Shown in pieces: positions 27,062 to 35,622 of a DNA stretch of 64,000 nucleotides. How positions within the stretch are numbered: the first letter of the stretch is position 1; the number at the start of each line of letters is the position of its first letter. The position numbers and the translations under genes were made by a program. The stretch is from the NCBI RefSeq assembly GCF_003664995.1, contig NZ_JFHL01000005.1, positions 62,001 to 126,000 of the forward strand, read 5' to 3'. The stretch comes from Mesotoga sp. BH458_6_3_2_1 (lineage in GTDB: Bacteria; Thermotogota; Thermotogae; Petrotogales; Kosmotogaceae). The notes beneath the pieces were generated by a model, which ran no database searches, had not been told where the DNA came from, and saw only the letters and a list, made by a program, of their open reading frames with translations.

Positions 27062-27079
27062 ATCTACACCGACCTTCTC

Positions 27080-27481
27080 CTATCTGTTCAGGGCATTTTC
27101 GATCGCCTTTAGAATTACCTTACTGCTGTAGGTCGCCCCGGAGATTACATCCACCTCGACAGACTGGTTTTCGATAACCGATGCTGTGATCGCTTCCGCG
27201 GGCTTTCCTCTGCCGTTATTGTGCTTGACGATCTCAATTGATTTGATTTCATGCCCAGATACTGCTACTCTTACAGTTGCACTCACTATTCCGGCCCCGA
27301 AGCTGCCCTCGTAATACCCGTCATCCAGCTCAGAGAGATTGAGCGGTGCAAATTCGAGTGTGTCCAGTTCTTTCAGTCCGGCTTCGAGTTTTGGAACGAC
27401 AAATGCAAACATAATTATTAACAGGGCTGCTATGAGAATTCCAACCGTGACAAGTACTTTTATAAGGGTCCTTCCCTTCAT
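27080..27481 (-). CDS. Membrane-anchored FMN-binding domain protein
   Basis: 133 residues from the ATG at 27481, chosen for the GGAGGAAAG just upstream. One N-terminal membrane segment (about 6-28) is followed by an FMN-binding domain of the RnfG/NqrC type. The C-terminal SGATYSSKVILKAI matches the S(G)AT motif whose Thr carries covalently attached FMN in RnfG/NqrC. The domain faces outward. It lies 57 bp downstream of a flavodoxin-like gene, so a small flavin electron-transfer pair is likely. Confidence 0.85.
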   Translation of the reverse strand: MKGRTLIKVLVTVGILIAALLIIMFAFVVPKLEAGLKELDTLEFAPLNLSELDDGYYEGSFGAGIVSATVRVAVSGHEIKSIEIVKHNNGRGKPAEAITASVIENQSVEVDVISGATYSSKVILKAIENALNR

Positions 27482-27538
27482 TTTCTTTCCTCCTGAAATG
27501 TAGTCGTTACTGGATGTCTCCAAAAACAGATGAGCCGA

Positions 27539-28012
27539 CTAATCCTCAAAGTCTTTGACAAATCTGTCAATATTACCCGGGATGATATGGGGCTGTGGCT
27601 TACCCTTTGAGGCGGCTTTCAACATCATTTTTGAAAGGAATCCCAGTCTCTCTAGATTAAACTCACCTCCAAAGAAACCTTTAGCTTTGCATTTGTCGAG
27701 AAATTCCTTCGGGAAGTTTTGGGACAAGTACTCGTTGAAGTTCTCTTCTCCAGCACCCATACAAAGGAACACACCCAGGCGCTTTGCCTTAAGCGTTTCG
27801 AGGTTTTTCTGTACGAACTCGGAAATCTCTTTCTGTACTTTTCCGATTCTGATGGAAGCTCCAACGATAACTGAATCATATCCAGATAGATCTGGCGAAG
27901 AGACCTTCTTGATGTTGACGACGGTACTTTCGCCGGAGAGCATTTCAGAGATTTTTGCCGAGCACTTTTCGGCTGTTCCACTTCTCGTTGCGTAGATGAT
28001 TGCGGTTTTCAT
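27539..28012 (-). CDS. Flavodoxin-like protein (HemG-type flavodoxin domain)
   Basis: 157 residues from the ATG at 28012 with AGGAGGTG upstream. The N-terminal IIYATRSGTAEKC is the FMN phosphate-binding loop of flavodoxins, and DSVIVGASIRIGKV and FLCMGAGEENF fit the HemG-type (menaquinone-dependent protoporphyrinogen dehydrogenase) flavodoxin fold. No haem pathway gene is nearby, so a general electron-transfer or quinone-linked role is more cautious than HemG activity. Confidence 0.82.
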   Translation of the reverse strand: MKTAIIYATRSGTAEKCSAKISEMLSGESTVVNIKKVSSPDLSGYDSVIVGASIRIGKVQKEISEFVQKNLETLKAKRLGVFLCMGAGEENFNEYLSQNFPKEFLDKCKAKGFFGGEFNLERLGFLSKMMLKAASKGKPQPHIIPGNIDRFVKDFED

Positions 28013-28151
28013 GCTGCACCTCCTTTTATCACCCATCACGATGATATAGCTTTTTCAGTTTACATTATATGAGATATTGGTGATTGTGGTTATGTAAATG
28101 AAAACTGTGTTCCGTATTCTCTTTGAGAAAGCATTTTTCAGGCGGCCGCTC

Positions 28152-28179
28152 TTGAAGAATTCTGGCATTGTGTTATAAT
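28152..28179 (+). promoter_or_regulatory. Promoter of the rpsF operon
   Basis: TTGAAG at 28152-28157, a 16-base spacer and a perfect TATAAT at 28174-28179. Transcription would begin near 28186, leaving a leader of about 60 bases before rpsF. Confidence 0.75.
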
Positions 28180-28185
28180 TCTATG

Positions 28186-28244
28186 CGTTGAAATCCCGCT
28201 TTGCCACATAAGGCAAAGCCACAGTCCAAGGGAGGAGGAAGTTA
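28186..28244 (+). promoter_or_regulatory. rpsF leader hairpin, candidate S6:S18 autoregulatory element
   Basis: The short leader holds a perfect 8-bp stem (GCTTTGCC 28198-28205 with GGCAAAGC 28212-28219) around a 6-base loop, with CCCG just before the stem and CCACAG after it, then GGGAGGAGG. A leader of this kind, with a conserved CCG next to a hairpin, is known upstream of rpsF in many bacteria and is bound by the S6:S18 pair. Both S6 and S18 are encoded in this operon. The match is by eye only. Confidence 0.45.
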
Positions 28245-28718
28245 ATGAAGAGGATTTACGAAACGATGTTCATAGTCTCGCCAAAGCTAGATGAAGAAGA
28301 GCGTAATGCGATGGCTGAAAAGGTAAGAGACTACATTGTTGAACGAGTCGGAGGAACCATCGAAAAGTTCGACAGATGGGGTATTAGAAAGCTCGCTTAC
28401 AGAGTTGCAAAGGGCTTCAGTGAAGGTGACTACACGGTAGTTCAGTTCAGGGCCGAACCCGAAACTCTAGACATTCTTGAGAGATTCTTCGGTATTACAC
28501 CCGATGTTTTCAGGTGGCAGACCTTCAGGAGAGAGGATCTTGAGAAGGCGGAAAAGAAGGCCTCGCTGAAACCGGCTGAAACAGTTGAAGAACCGGAGAC
28601 TGTTGAGGTAGTGGAGAGTGTTGAAGCAGCGGCCGAGACCGTTGTAGAAGATAGCTCTGATGAAGCGGCCGGTGTGGAAACCGAGACGGTTGAAGAAGTA
28701 AAGCAGACGGAGGAGTAA
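28245..28718 (+). CDS. rpsF: Ribosomal protein S6 with acidic C-terminal extension
   Basis: 157 residues. Residues 1-100 are a typical S6 (start KRIYETMFIVSPKLDEEER; KFDRWGIRKLAYRVAKGF; YTVVQFRAEP). The last 55 or so residues are an acidic, Val/Glu/Thr-rich tail with repeated ETVE-type units, so the protein is longer than the usual 95-130 residues. GGGAGGAGG precedes the ATG. First gene of the rpsF-ssb-rpsR-rplI-rnz cluster; 3 bp from ssb. Confidence 0.95.
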   Translation: MKRIYETMFIVSPKLDEEERNAMAEKVRDYIVERVGGTIEKFDRWGIRKLAYRVAKGFSEGDYTVVQFRAEPETLDILERFFGITPDVFRWQTFRREDLEKAEKKASLKPAETVEEPETVEVVESVEAAAETVVEDSSDEAAGVETETVEEVKQTEE

Positions 28719-28721
28719 AAA

Positions 28722-29183
28722 ATGTCTATTAGCTACAATCATGTTGTCCTGATAGGTAGGCTTACTCGCGATCCTGAGATCAAGTTTGCCGCAAGCGGTA
28801 CCCAGATAACCACATTCACTCTTGCGGTAGATAGGAATATTCCATCGTCTAACAATGACAACACTGATTTCATTAGGATTGTAACTTTTGGCAAGACGGC
28901 TGAGTTTGTTGGAAACTACATAACCAAAGGCAGACTGATACTTGTTGAGGGTTCTTTGAGAATCAACAAGTGGAAGACCCAGGATGGGGAACCAAGATCG
29001 AACGCGGAAGTCGCGGCTTCCAATATTCGGTTCATGGAAACCAAAGCCCAGGCCCAACAGTCTTCCGGAGGTTTTGACAGACCGTCGCAGGATACCGGTG
29101 TGATTGAAGCCACTGGAAACGATGACATTACTTTCTTTGGAAGTGAGACAGAAGACTCCGGGAGCGACGATATCCCATTTTAA
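28722..29183 (+). CDS. ssb: Single-stranded DNA-binding protein
   Basis: 153 residues: one OB fold (about 1-108; NHVVLIGRLTRDPEIKF at the start, FGKTAEFVGNYITKGRLILVEGSL in the middle), a short flexible linker and the acidic tip DDIPF that recruits partner proteins of replication and repair. Located between rpsF and rpsR as in most bacteria. Confidence 0.96.
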   Translation: MSISYNHVVLIGRLTRDPEIKFAASGTQITTFTLAVDRNIPSSNNDNTDFIRIVTFGKTAEFVGNYITKGRLILVEGSLRINKWKTQDGEPRSNAEVAASNIRFMETKAQAQQSSGGFDRPSQDTGVIEATGNDDITFFGSETEDSGSDDIPF

Positions 29184-29198
29184 TGTAGGAGGAAGATT

Positions 29199-29432
29199 AT
29201 GGTAAGAGATAACAGAAGAAGAGGAAGAAGCAGAAGAAAGTGCAGACTCTGCGGTACAAAGACGACATACATTGATTATAAGAATATCTCTTTGCTCCGT
29301 GATTATGTGACAGAGAAGGGCAAGATAATTCCAAAGCGTATTACCGGAAACTGCGCCAAACACCAGAGGATGGTGAAGGAAGCGATTCAGAGGGCGAGAT
29401 TCATGGCGCTGCTTCCTTACACTAAAGAGTAA
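29199..29432 (+). CDS. rpsR: Ribosomal protein S18
   Basis: 77 residues, basic N-terminus ([17 protein letters not shown]) then [25 protein letters not shown] and an [17 protein letters not shown] segment typical of S18. A CxxC pair (C17/C20 region) together with later Cys and His suggests the zinc-binding form. It pairs with S6 on the ribosome platform. GTAGGAGGAAG precedes the ATG. Confidence 0.95.
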   Translation: MVRDNRRRGRSRRKCRLCGTKTTYIDYKNISLLRDYVTEKGKIIPKRITGNCAKHQRMVKEAIQRARFMALLPYTKE

Positions 29433-29442
29433 TAATCAATTC

Positions 29443-29468
29443 GGGAGGCGAAGAGCCTCCCTTTTTTT
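29443..29468 (+). terminator. Terminator between rpsR and rplI
   Basis: A 7-bp GC-rich stem (GGGAGGC 29443-29449 with GCCTCCC 29455-29461), a 5-base loop and seven T residues. No promoter is evident before rplI, so read-through probably sets the level of L9 and tRNase Z relative to the upstream genes. Confidence 0.8.
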
Positions 29469-29482
29469 AAAGGAGGTTTTCT

Positions 29483-29938
29483 ATGAAGGTGATTCTTCTC
29501 AAAGACTTAAGTAACGTTGGAAAAGCCGGTGAAGTGAAGAATGTGTCGGACGGTTACGGTAGAAACTTCCTGATTCCTAAGGGTTTTGCGGTTGAAGCCA
29601 ATGCCAAAGAGATGGCGAAACTTAAGCAGACGCAGAAACAGAAGGAAGAAAAGGAAGAAAGGATAAGGAAGGCGAGCGAGGAGCTGCTTCATGAGCTTCA
29701 AAAGCATCACTTCACAATAAAAGCAAAATCAGGCGTGAGCGGCAAGCTATTTGGAGCCGTGACCTCGGGAGATATTTCCAACCATATAAGGTCCGTAATA
29801 GGCGTTGATATCGATAAGAGAGAAATTGATCTAGAGGATCACATCAAACAGACTGGTGAATACAAAGTGGATGTCAAGCTTCCAGGCAATGTAAAGGGAA
29901 AGATCGCTTTGAAAGTCGAAGGCCTGGAGGAAGAATAA
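29483..29938 (+). CDS. rplI: Ribosomal protein L9
   Basis: 151 residues. The N-terminal domain reads [20 protein letters not shown] and [13 protein letters not shown] as in all L9 proteins, then a long Lys/Glu-rich connecting helix (about 45-75) and the C-terminal RNA-binding domain ([12 protein letters not shown]). AAAGGAGG precedes the ATG. Confidence 0.95.
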   Translation: MKVILLKDLSNVGKAGEVKNVSDGYGRNFLIPKGFAVEANAKEMAKLKQTQKQKEEKEERIRKASEELLHELQKHHFTIKAKSGVSGKLFGAVTSGDISNHIRSVIGVDIDKREIDLEDHIKQTGEYKVDVKLPGNVKGKIALKVEGLEEE

Positions 29939-29939
29939 T

Positions 29940-30791
29940 TTGGAGTTTCAGATATTCTCGAAGGCGCTCTATTCTACATGGATTCTATATAGACCCGAAA
30001 GGGTCCTCTTCGATGTGGGAGAGGGTATATCGACTGTTCTTGGAAACAGCGTATATGCTATAAAAGACATCTTTCTTACTCACGGGCACGTCGATCATAT
30101 TTCGGGCCTTTGGGGTCTTATCAATACAAGAAACACGGCTATGGGAGACCGCAATAAGCAGTTGAGGATTAATTTCCCTTCGGGCAATCGAGCCATAGAA
30201 GCTTATTTGGATTTCATTATTGGAATGAATCCCAGGCTTAGATACAACATGATACTGAACCCGCTGAACGTTGGGGATGAAGTATATCTAAGAACGGCGG
30301 GCAGTTTCAGAAGGCACGTCACCCCCTTCAAAGTGAAGCACACGATTGGCGAAATCAGTTATGGTTATCACGTCTATGAAGAAAGAAGGAAGTTGAAAGA
30401 TATCTACGGCGGTCTTCCTTCAAAAGAAATCGCCAGTGTCGTAAAAGAGAAAGGCAGAGAAGCTATTACTGATACCTATCTTCAAAAAATCGTGACTATT
30501 AGTGGCGACACATTCGCTCTCCCGCCGGAAGTCATTAGTAACTCAGAGACTCTCCTTCATGAGTGCACATTTCTCGTCGGAAAAGACAGAAGAAATCAGA
30601 ACCATTCCAGTATAGACGAAGTCATCTGTACAGTGAGGCAGAGCAGCGGGATTAAGAGACTGATATTGTATCATATATCGGGGCGATACACCTCGAAGAT
30701 AAAAAAATGGCATAATATTATCAAGAAGGAGTTGGAAGGTACCGGAACTGAGGTTTTTCTTGTTCACCCGGAACATGTTTTCGAATTGTAA
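29940..30791 (+). CDS. rnz: tRNase Z (short Thermotoga type)
   Basis: 283 residues from a TTG that lies one base after the rplI stop, with GGAGG nine bases upstream. It is a metallo-beta-lactamase-fold tRNA 3'-endonuclease. THGHVDHISG (about 43-52) is the zinc motif, and FSKALYSTWI at the N-terminus with KVKHTIGEISYGYHVYE in the middle match the Thermotoga maritima form, which lacks a standard exosite. It matures tRNA 3' ends. Later zinc ligands: SGDT and LYHISGRY. Confidence 0.88.
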   Translation: MEFQIFSKALYSTWILYRPERVLFDVGEGISTVLGNSVYAIKDIFLTHGHVDHISGLWGLINTRNTAMGDRNKQLRINFPSGNRAIEAYLDFIIGMNPRLRYNMILNPLNVGDEVYLRTAGSFRRHVTPFKVKHTIGEISYGYHVYEERRKLKDIYGGLPSKEIASVVKEKGREAITDTYLQKIVTISGDTFALPPEVISNSETLLHECTFLVGKDRRNQNHSSIDEVICTVRQSSGIKRLILYHISGRYTSKIKKWHNIIKKELEGTGTEVFLVHPEHVFEL

Positions 30792-30824
30792 GGCTGTTCT
30801 GTGTACTCCGGGAGGAGGTAAAGA

Positions 30825-31268
30825 ATGGGTTACATAGGCTGGATGATTTTTGGTGTTGTCTTACTCGTGGCAGAGATACTTACTCCTACGTTCTTCTTTC
30901 TGTGGTTTTCGATCGGTTCCTTTCTCGCAGGTCTTGCGGCAATGTTTTCTTTTAGCCTTGGCTGGCAGGTACTTGTATTTGCATTAAGCAGCACTTTGCT
31001 TGTTCTTCTCACAAGACCAATTGCCAGGAAACTTTCCAAAGGCGATTCGCCAAAAAAGATGTACATAGACGGTCTCGTAGGCTCAAGAGGACGCGTAACT
31101 GTGGAGATAAATCCTCAGCTGGAAAAGGGATTGGTCAGGATAGAAGGAGAGGACTGGAGAGCGGCCTCGTTAAATGGCGAAACAATACCGGTTGACTCTT
31201 TGGTCAGGGTGACGAGACTTGAAGGCACTCTGATCTACGTCGAGAGAATAGCCGACGAAAGTAAATAA
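30825..31268 (+). CDS. NfeD-like membrane protein
   Basis: 147 residues: two or three N-terminal membrane segments (about 4-70) then an OB-fold domain (about 85-145; GLVGSRGRVTVEI, LVRIEGEDWRAAS) typical of short NfeD proteins. GGGAGGAGGTAAAG precedes the ATG. It lies 21 bp before an SPFH-family gene; NfeD-SPFH pairs are conserved and linked to membrane quality control or microdomains. Confidence 0.88.
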   Translation: MGYIGWMIFGVVLLVAEILTPTFFFLWFSIGSFLAGLAAMFSFSLGWQVLVFALSSTLLVLLTRPIARKLSKGDSPKKMYIDGLVGSRGRVTVEINPQLEKGLVRIEGEDWRAASLNGETIPVDSLVRVTRLEGTLIYVERIADESK

Positions 31269-31289
31269 CGATAGAAAGGGGGATTAACA

Positions 31290-32222
31290 ATGGTTTTTTG
31301 GTTGATACTTGCAGCAGTAATCTTCATCATTGCAGCTTCAGGAATAAAGATCATTCGTCCTTTCGAAAAGGGACTTGTCGAGAGACTTGGAAAGTACAGA
31401 AGAGATGCTAATCCGGGTCTTCAGTTCATTATTCCCTTTATCGAAAGAATGGTAAAGGTAGATCTGAGAGAGACCGTAATAGATGTTCCTCCTCAGGAGG
31501 TTATAACCAAGGACAATGTCGTGGTAACTGTCGACGCGATTATCTACTATCAGATAACCGACGCATTTAGAGTTGTGTATAACGTCTCGAACTTCGAGAT
31601 TGCCGCAATCAAACTGGCTCAGACAAACCTCAGGAACGTAATCGGAGAAATGGAACTTGACCAGACGCTTACTTCCAGAGAAAGGATCAACGTTACTCTG
31701 AGAGAGGTCCTGGACGAAGCTACGGACAAATGGGGCGTCAAGGTTACCAGGGTCGAGATCAAGAAGATCGATCCGCCTCAAGATATTATGGATGCCATGT
31801 CCAAGCAGATGAAAGCCGAAAGAACCAAGAGAGCAGTCATTCTTGAAGCAGAGGGTTACAAACAGTCAGAGATAACCAAGGCCGAAGGTGACAAGATGTC
31901 GGCGATTCTTCAGGCCGAAGGCCAGAGTGAATCGATAAAGAGAGTGGCGGAAGCCAACAAGTTCAAACTGATAGCTGAGGCCGAGGGTCAGGCAAATGCA
32001 ACGATCAATGTCTTCAAGGCAATTCATGAGGGAGATCCCACAAAGGACGTAATTGCCATCAGGTATCTTGACGCCTTGAAGCAGATTGCCGACGGCAAAG
32101 CAAACAAGGTCTTCTTACCATTCGAGAGCAGTGCAATGCTTAGCTCATTAGGTTCTATGGCGGAAATCTTCAAGGATGGGAAAGATAGTTCAAGTGTTAA
32201 TGAGAAGGAAAGCAAGAAGTGA
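31290..32222 (+). CDS. SPFH/Band 7 family protein (stomatin-like, QmcA type)
   Basis: 310 residues: one N-terminal membrane segment (about 3-22), an SPFH domain (about 20-190; [51 protein letters not shown]), then an Ala/Glu/Lys-rich coiled coil (about 175-250) that drives oligomerisation. It forms rings on the membrane with NfeD and often with proteases such as FtsH. GAAAGGGGGATT precedes the ATG. Confidence 0.92.
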   Translation: MVFWLILAAVIFIIAASGIKIIRPFEKGLVERLGKYRRDANPGLQFIIPFIERMVKVDLRETVIDVPPQEVITKDNVVVTVDAIIYYQITDAFRVVYNVSNFEIAAIKLAQTNLRNVIGEMELDQTLTSRERINVTLREVLDEATDKWGVKVTRVEIKKIDPPQDIMDAMSKQMKAERTKRAVILEAEGYKQSEITKAEGDKMSAILQAEGQSESIKRVAEANKFKLIAEAEGQANATINVFKAIHEGDPTKDVIAIRYLDALKQIADGKANKVFLPFESSAMLSSLGSMAEIFKDGKDSSSVNEKESKK

Positions 32223-32227
32223 TCTGA

Positions 32228-32779
32228 TTGCTGATTAGTGAGACTCTTCACGTCCTTTTCAGCGTCATAATTATTACTCTGTTGGCCACCGTCTTGTCGG
32301 TGGCCTCGGTTTTTGCATTTCAGCGTCAAATAAGGAAACCGACCTTCTTTCTGCTGTTCATGAATGTTGCCTTCGCCAGTGGTGTAATATTCTTGGCCAA
32401 TATTGTCTTTGCGCGCAACGACAGACTCCTGAACGTTGCCATCTTCTTCATTGCGTATCTTTACGTGTATGGATCACTGGGAAAACATACTTCCAGATAT
32501 GATGACACTTTCAGGATGCTTTTTCTCTCCATGGGATATACTCGGCAGGAATTCTTCAAGAACTATCTCCTATTGCAGGGGAAATGGAAGTTGGTCGACT
32601 GCGTCTTTACATTTTCAGCTATCGCTACCGCTATAAAACTCATGTCTGTTCATTTCAAGTACTTCTATCCAGGTGAATGGTTGAAGATTATGCTGCTTTT
32701 TATGGTCATCTGCATGGTTGTGGGAATCAGCAGATGGTTCGGAGACAATTCTGTAAACAAGTTGTCAAAGGAAGAGTAA
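32228..32779 (+). CDS. Hypothetical multi-pass membrane protein
   Basis: 183 residues from a TTG five bases after the SPFH gene stop; the ribosome site (AAGAAGTGA) is weak, so the start is uncertain. About five hydrophobic segments (10-30, 40-60, 68-85, 120-140, 150-170). I do not recognise a family. The tight spacing suggests it is co-transcribed with the nfeD-SPFH pair and might work with it. Confidence 0.6.
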   Translation: MLISETLHVLFSVIIITLLATVLSVASVFAFQRQIRKPTFFLLFMNVAFASGVIFLANIVFARNDRLLNVAIFFIAYLYVYGSLGKHTSRYDDTFRMLFLSMGYTRQEFFKNYLLLQGKWKLVDCVFTFSAIATAIKLMSVHFKYFYPGEWLKIMLLFMVICMVVGISRWFGDNSVNKLSKEE

Positions 32780-32787
32780 TATACAGG

Positions 32788-32816
32788 TGTTATGATACCC
32801 CTATAGGGTATACAAT
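32788..32816 (+). promoter_or_regulatory. Promoter with CsoR/CstR-like palindrome ahead of the PDO-trxB genes
   Basis: An inverted repeat ATACCC-CTATA-GGGTAT occupies 32795-32811, directly before and touching the -10 box TACAAT (32811-32816), with a weak -35 near 32788. TACCC/GGGTA palindromes in promoter spacers are the usual operators of the CsoR family (copper sensor CsoR, persulfide sensor CstR). The genes downstream are thiol redox proteins, which fits a persulfide or metal-thiol response. No CsoR-family gene is in this window. Confidence 0.6.
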
Positions 32817-32841
32817 TATTGAGTCCTAAGGAGGGATAGTC

Positions 32842-33486
32842 ATGGCGAAGCTATTGCCAGATAACATAACCAAGCAAGTGAAGGAGATTTTCAGCAACAT
32901 GGAAGGTTCTGTGAAAGCCCTGCTCTTCAAGAGTGAGAAAAACTGCGATTACTGCTCGACTGCCGAGCAGATGCTACAGGAGCTCTCGGAACTCGAAGCA
33001 AAGATCAGCTATGAGGTTCATGAGTTGGATTCTGAAATGGCAGAGAAATACAGTGTTGAATTGGCTCCCAGCATAATTCTTCTCACTCCCGACGGAGACG
33101 ACAAGGGCGTAAGGTTCTTGGGCATACCTGCGGGTCACGAATTTGGCTCGCTTTTGCAGAATATCGTCTCGTTTTCCAAGGGAGCCATTCCCGAGTTGTC
33201 TGAAGAGTCCATAAAAAAGATTGAAACGATTAGCTCTCCAGTAGATATAAAGGTCTTTGTAACCACCACATGCCCTTACTGCCCGAAAGCAGTTCTTACG
33301 GCGCATAATATCGCGATGGTCAATGAGAATGTGACGGCCTACATGGTCGAGGCAAACGAGTTCCAGGAACTATCAAAGAAGTACGGTGTCTCATCCGTTC
33401 CGCAGATCGTTATCAACGATAAGGTGACGTTTGTCGGAGCTTATCCCGAAGGGCAGTTTGTTGATCAAGTAATGAAGGCCGTTTAA
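32842..33486 (+). CDS. Protein disulfide oxidoreductase with two thioredoxin folds (PDO, glutaredoxin-like)
   Basis: 214 residues made of two thioredoxin-fold domains. Each has an active-site pair: CDYC in the first (about 36-39) and CPYC in the second (about 144-147), with cis-Pro motifs LAPSI and SSVPQI. This layout is that of PDO from hyperthermophiles, reduced by a partner thioredoxin reductase, which follows 11 bp later. It handles disulfide exchange in the cytoplasm. AAGGAGGGA precedes the ATG. Confidence 0.9.
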   Translation: MAKLLPDNITKQVKEIFSNMEGSVKALLFKSEKNCDYCSTAEQMLQELSELEAKISYEVHELDSEMAEKYSVELAPSIILLTPDGDDKGVRFLGIPAGHEFGSLLQNIVSFSKGAIPELSEESIKKIETISSPVDIKVFVTTTCPYCPKAVLTAHNIAMVNENVTAYMVEANEFQELSKKYGVSSVPQIVINDKVTFVGAYPEGQFVDQVMKAV

Positions 33487-33497
33487 GGAGGCGTAAA

Positions 33498-34457
33498 ATG
33501 TCGTTCTTCGAACTCGGAAGCGCGAAGAAAGCCGATTTGAAAGAGTATTACGATGTCACGATTATTGGAGGCGGTCCGGGGGGAATTACTGCAGGAATAT
33601 ACGCCGTCCAGGCCGGTCTGAAACCAATAATTGTAGAGAAAGCGCTCGACGGCGGTCAAATGAACAACACACAGACTGTAGAGAACTGGACCGGGTTCAC
33701 AACCATCAGCGGAATGGAACTGAGCGAAAAGATGGCCGACCATGCGAGAGCCTTCGATGTTCCCTTCGTATATGCGGAGGTTGTAGATATCGAAACCAAT
33801 GGACTCGAGAAGGCAGTGGTCCTTGACAACGGAAAGAGAATAAAGTCCAGGGTAATAATAGTGGCTACAGGATCAAATCCCAGAAAGCTCGGCGTGAAAG
33901 GCGAAGAGGAGTTCAAGGGCAGAGGGATCAGCTACTGTGCGACTTGTGACGGTCACTTTTTCTCCGACAAGCACATTGCGGTCATTGGCGGCGGAAACAG
34001 CGCTCTTGACGAATCACTCTACTTGAGCAAAATGGTGAGCAAAATAACCGTGATTCAAAATCTCCCGAAGCTAACGGCCGACAGACTTCTGCAGACGAAA
34101 CTGAACGATACTGGGAAGGTCGAGTACATATACAGTTCTGTTGTGGATTCGGTTGAAGGTGATTCACAAGTCAGAAAGGTAAACATCAAGGATGTCAACA
34201 GCAGTGAGACAACTTCGTTGGGGGTCGATGGAATCTTCGTGTTCATAGGTTTGATTCCAAACACCCAGTTCCTCAAGGGAAAGCTCGAAATGAATGAGTT
34301 TGGATACATAAAGGCCGATGATTTTATGGAGACAAGAACGAAAGGCGTCTATGCAATAGGAGATGTAAGAGAGAAGGAAGTTCGGCAGATCGTTACCGCG
34401 GCCGCCGATGGAGCAATAGCGATTTATCACGCGGCAAGAAACTATTTCAATGACTGA
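33498..34457 (+). CDS. trxB: Thioredoxin reductase
   Basis: 319 residues. FAD-binding GGGPGGITAG (about 24-33), redox-active SYCATCDGHFF (about 144-154), the NADPH-binding GGGNSALDE and the C-terminal YAIGDV FAD motif all match the low-molecular-weight TrxB family. With the PDO gene 11 bp upstream it forms a NADPH-PDO thiol system. AAGGAGGCG precedes the ATG. A strong terminator follows. Confidence 0.95.
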   Translation: MSFFELGSAKKADLKEYYDVTIIGGGPGGITAGIYAVQAGLKPIIVEKALDGGQMNNTQTVENWTGFTTISGMELSEKMADHARAFDVPFVYAEVVDIETNGLEKAVVLDNGKRIKSRVIIVATGSNPRKLGVKGEEEFKGRGISYCATCDGHFFSDKHIAVIGGGNSALDESLYLSKMVSKITVIQNLPKLTADRLLQTKLNDTGKVEYIYSSVVDSVEGDSQVRKVNIKDVNSSETTSLGVDGIFVFIGLIPNTQFLKGKLEMNEFGYIKADDFMETRTKGVYAIGDVREKEVRQIVTAAADGAIAIYHAARNYFND

Positions 34458-34480
34458 ATAGACTTAGATTCCATTGTATA

Positions 34481-34511
34481 AAAGAAAAGAGCGCCTGGCG
34501 CTCTTTTCTTT
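34481..34511. terminator. Bidirectional terminator between trxB and the LD-carboxypeptidase gene
   Basis: A 14-bp stem (34481-34494 with 34498-34511) around a CTG loop, GC-rich at the tip and A-rich/T-rich at the base, so it has a T run in both directions. It serves the two convergent genes. Confidence 0.85.
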
Positions 34512-35454
34512 ATTTTATCTTCGCTTCGGGAACCGATACTATCTCTATTGTTCCCTTTTCCATGTCAATCTCTACCCAGCGGCCCACCGGAAGAACGACT
34601 TTAGGAAAGTCACCATGATAACTTGGTAAGCCAATCCAGACGGGTATTTCCTTATCGAGAAAATAGTCGTGAATCATTCTCTTGATATCATCCAGGTCGC
34701 CGTTCTTTATCTCCGTGAATCCCGCAAAAACGACCCCCCTAAGAGATGAGAAGTCATCGAGATGTGCAATATTCCAGATCATCCTTTCAAGAGACTCTTT
34801 TGTCTCACTCACATCTTCAAGCACGAGGATCGCGTCCTTAAGAGAACCGAGATACTCTGTTCCCTGAAGCGCCTGGAACAATGAAAGATTGGCTGGAATT
34901 AATCTGCCGATCATCTTTCCTTCGATTACCGGGATAGACTGATAGTTGAAGCGAATCGTACTTTCACCGTTGAAGATAGCGGCGATGTTCTGGACGGACC
35001 TGGTATCCGATCCAAGCTCAACGGCAACCATTGGACCGTGAAATGTCGTTTGACCGGTCTTGAAATAGATGGAGAGGAGCAAGGCCGTGATATCGCTGTA
35101 ACCTACCAGAGGCTTTGGATTAGAAGCAATTACCTCCCAATCGAGCCAATCGAGGAGGTTGTACGAACCATATCCTCCTCTCGCCGCAATAATTGCATCG
35201 TACTCCGGATTCGCAAAAGCGTCGTTCAGCTCATTTGCCTTTTCTCTAGAAGAAAGAGAGACTTCGCAGCTTCTGCCTACTATGACTCTGTATCCCACAT
35301 TTCTCAAGGCGCTTACGCCGGCCTCGAGCTTCGATCTTTCGGGAAAGCTTGCCGGTGCTGTAACGAAAATCGTTCTTATCTCTTTAGAAATCAATACGGA
35401 CGAAGTCAAAAACATGCCAACACACAACATAAGTATCAACCATACCCTTCTCAT
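34510..35454 (-). CDS. LD-carboxypeptidase family protein (S66), exported
   Basis: 314 residues from the ATG at 35454 with GGAGGAACTC upstream. It begins with a signal peptide or anchor (about 1-22), then the S66 fold: VTAPASFPERSKLEAG, ARGGYGSYNLLDWLDW and VGYSDITALLL, whose Ser is the nucleophile, followed by TFHGPMVAVEL. The family includes LD-carboxypeptidase A, which trims peptidoglycan tetrapeptides, and the microcin-resistance protein MccF. An exported form fits cell-wall recycling. Confidence 0.88.
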   Translation of the reverse strand: MRRVWLILMLCVGMFLTSSVLISKEIRTIFVTAPASFPERSKLEAGVSALRNVGYRVIVGRSCEVSLSSREKANELNDAFANPEYDAIIAARGGYGSYNLLDWLDWEVIASNPKPLVGYSDITALLLSIYFKTGQTTFHGPMVAVELGSDTRSVQNIAAIFNGESTIRFNYQSIPVIEGKMIGRLIPANLSLFQALQGTEYLGSLKDAILVLEDVSETKESLERMIWNIAHLDDFSSLRGVVFAGFTEIKNGDLDDIKRMIHDYFLDKEIPVWIGLPSYHGDFPKVVLPVGRWVEIDMEKGTIEIVSVPEAKIK

Positions 35455-35622
35455 GAGTTCCTCCAACTTGGTTTACTAAGTATAGTTTGCCATTCATGAG
35501 GGCTAAAATCAATACGCAACAGGCAATTCCCGAAAAAAACATGCCGTTAACAATTGAGATCTAAATAAGACTAGAAAAACCATTGTCGAGAAGTTCGCTG
35601 AGAACACGAGAAAGCGAGAAAA

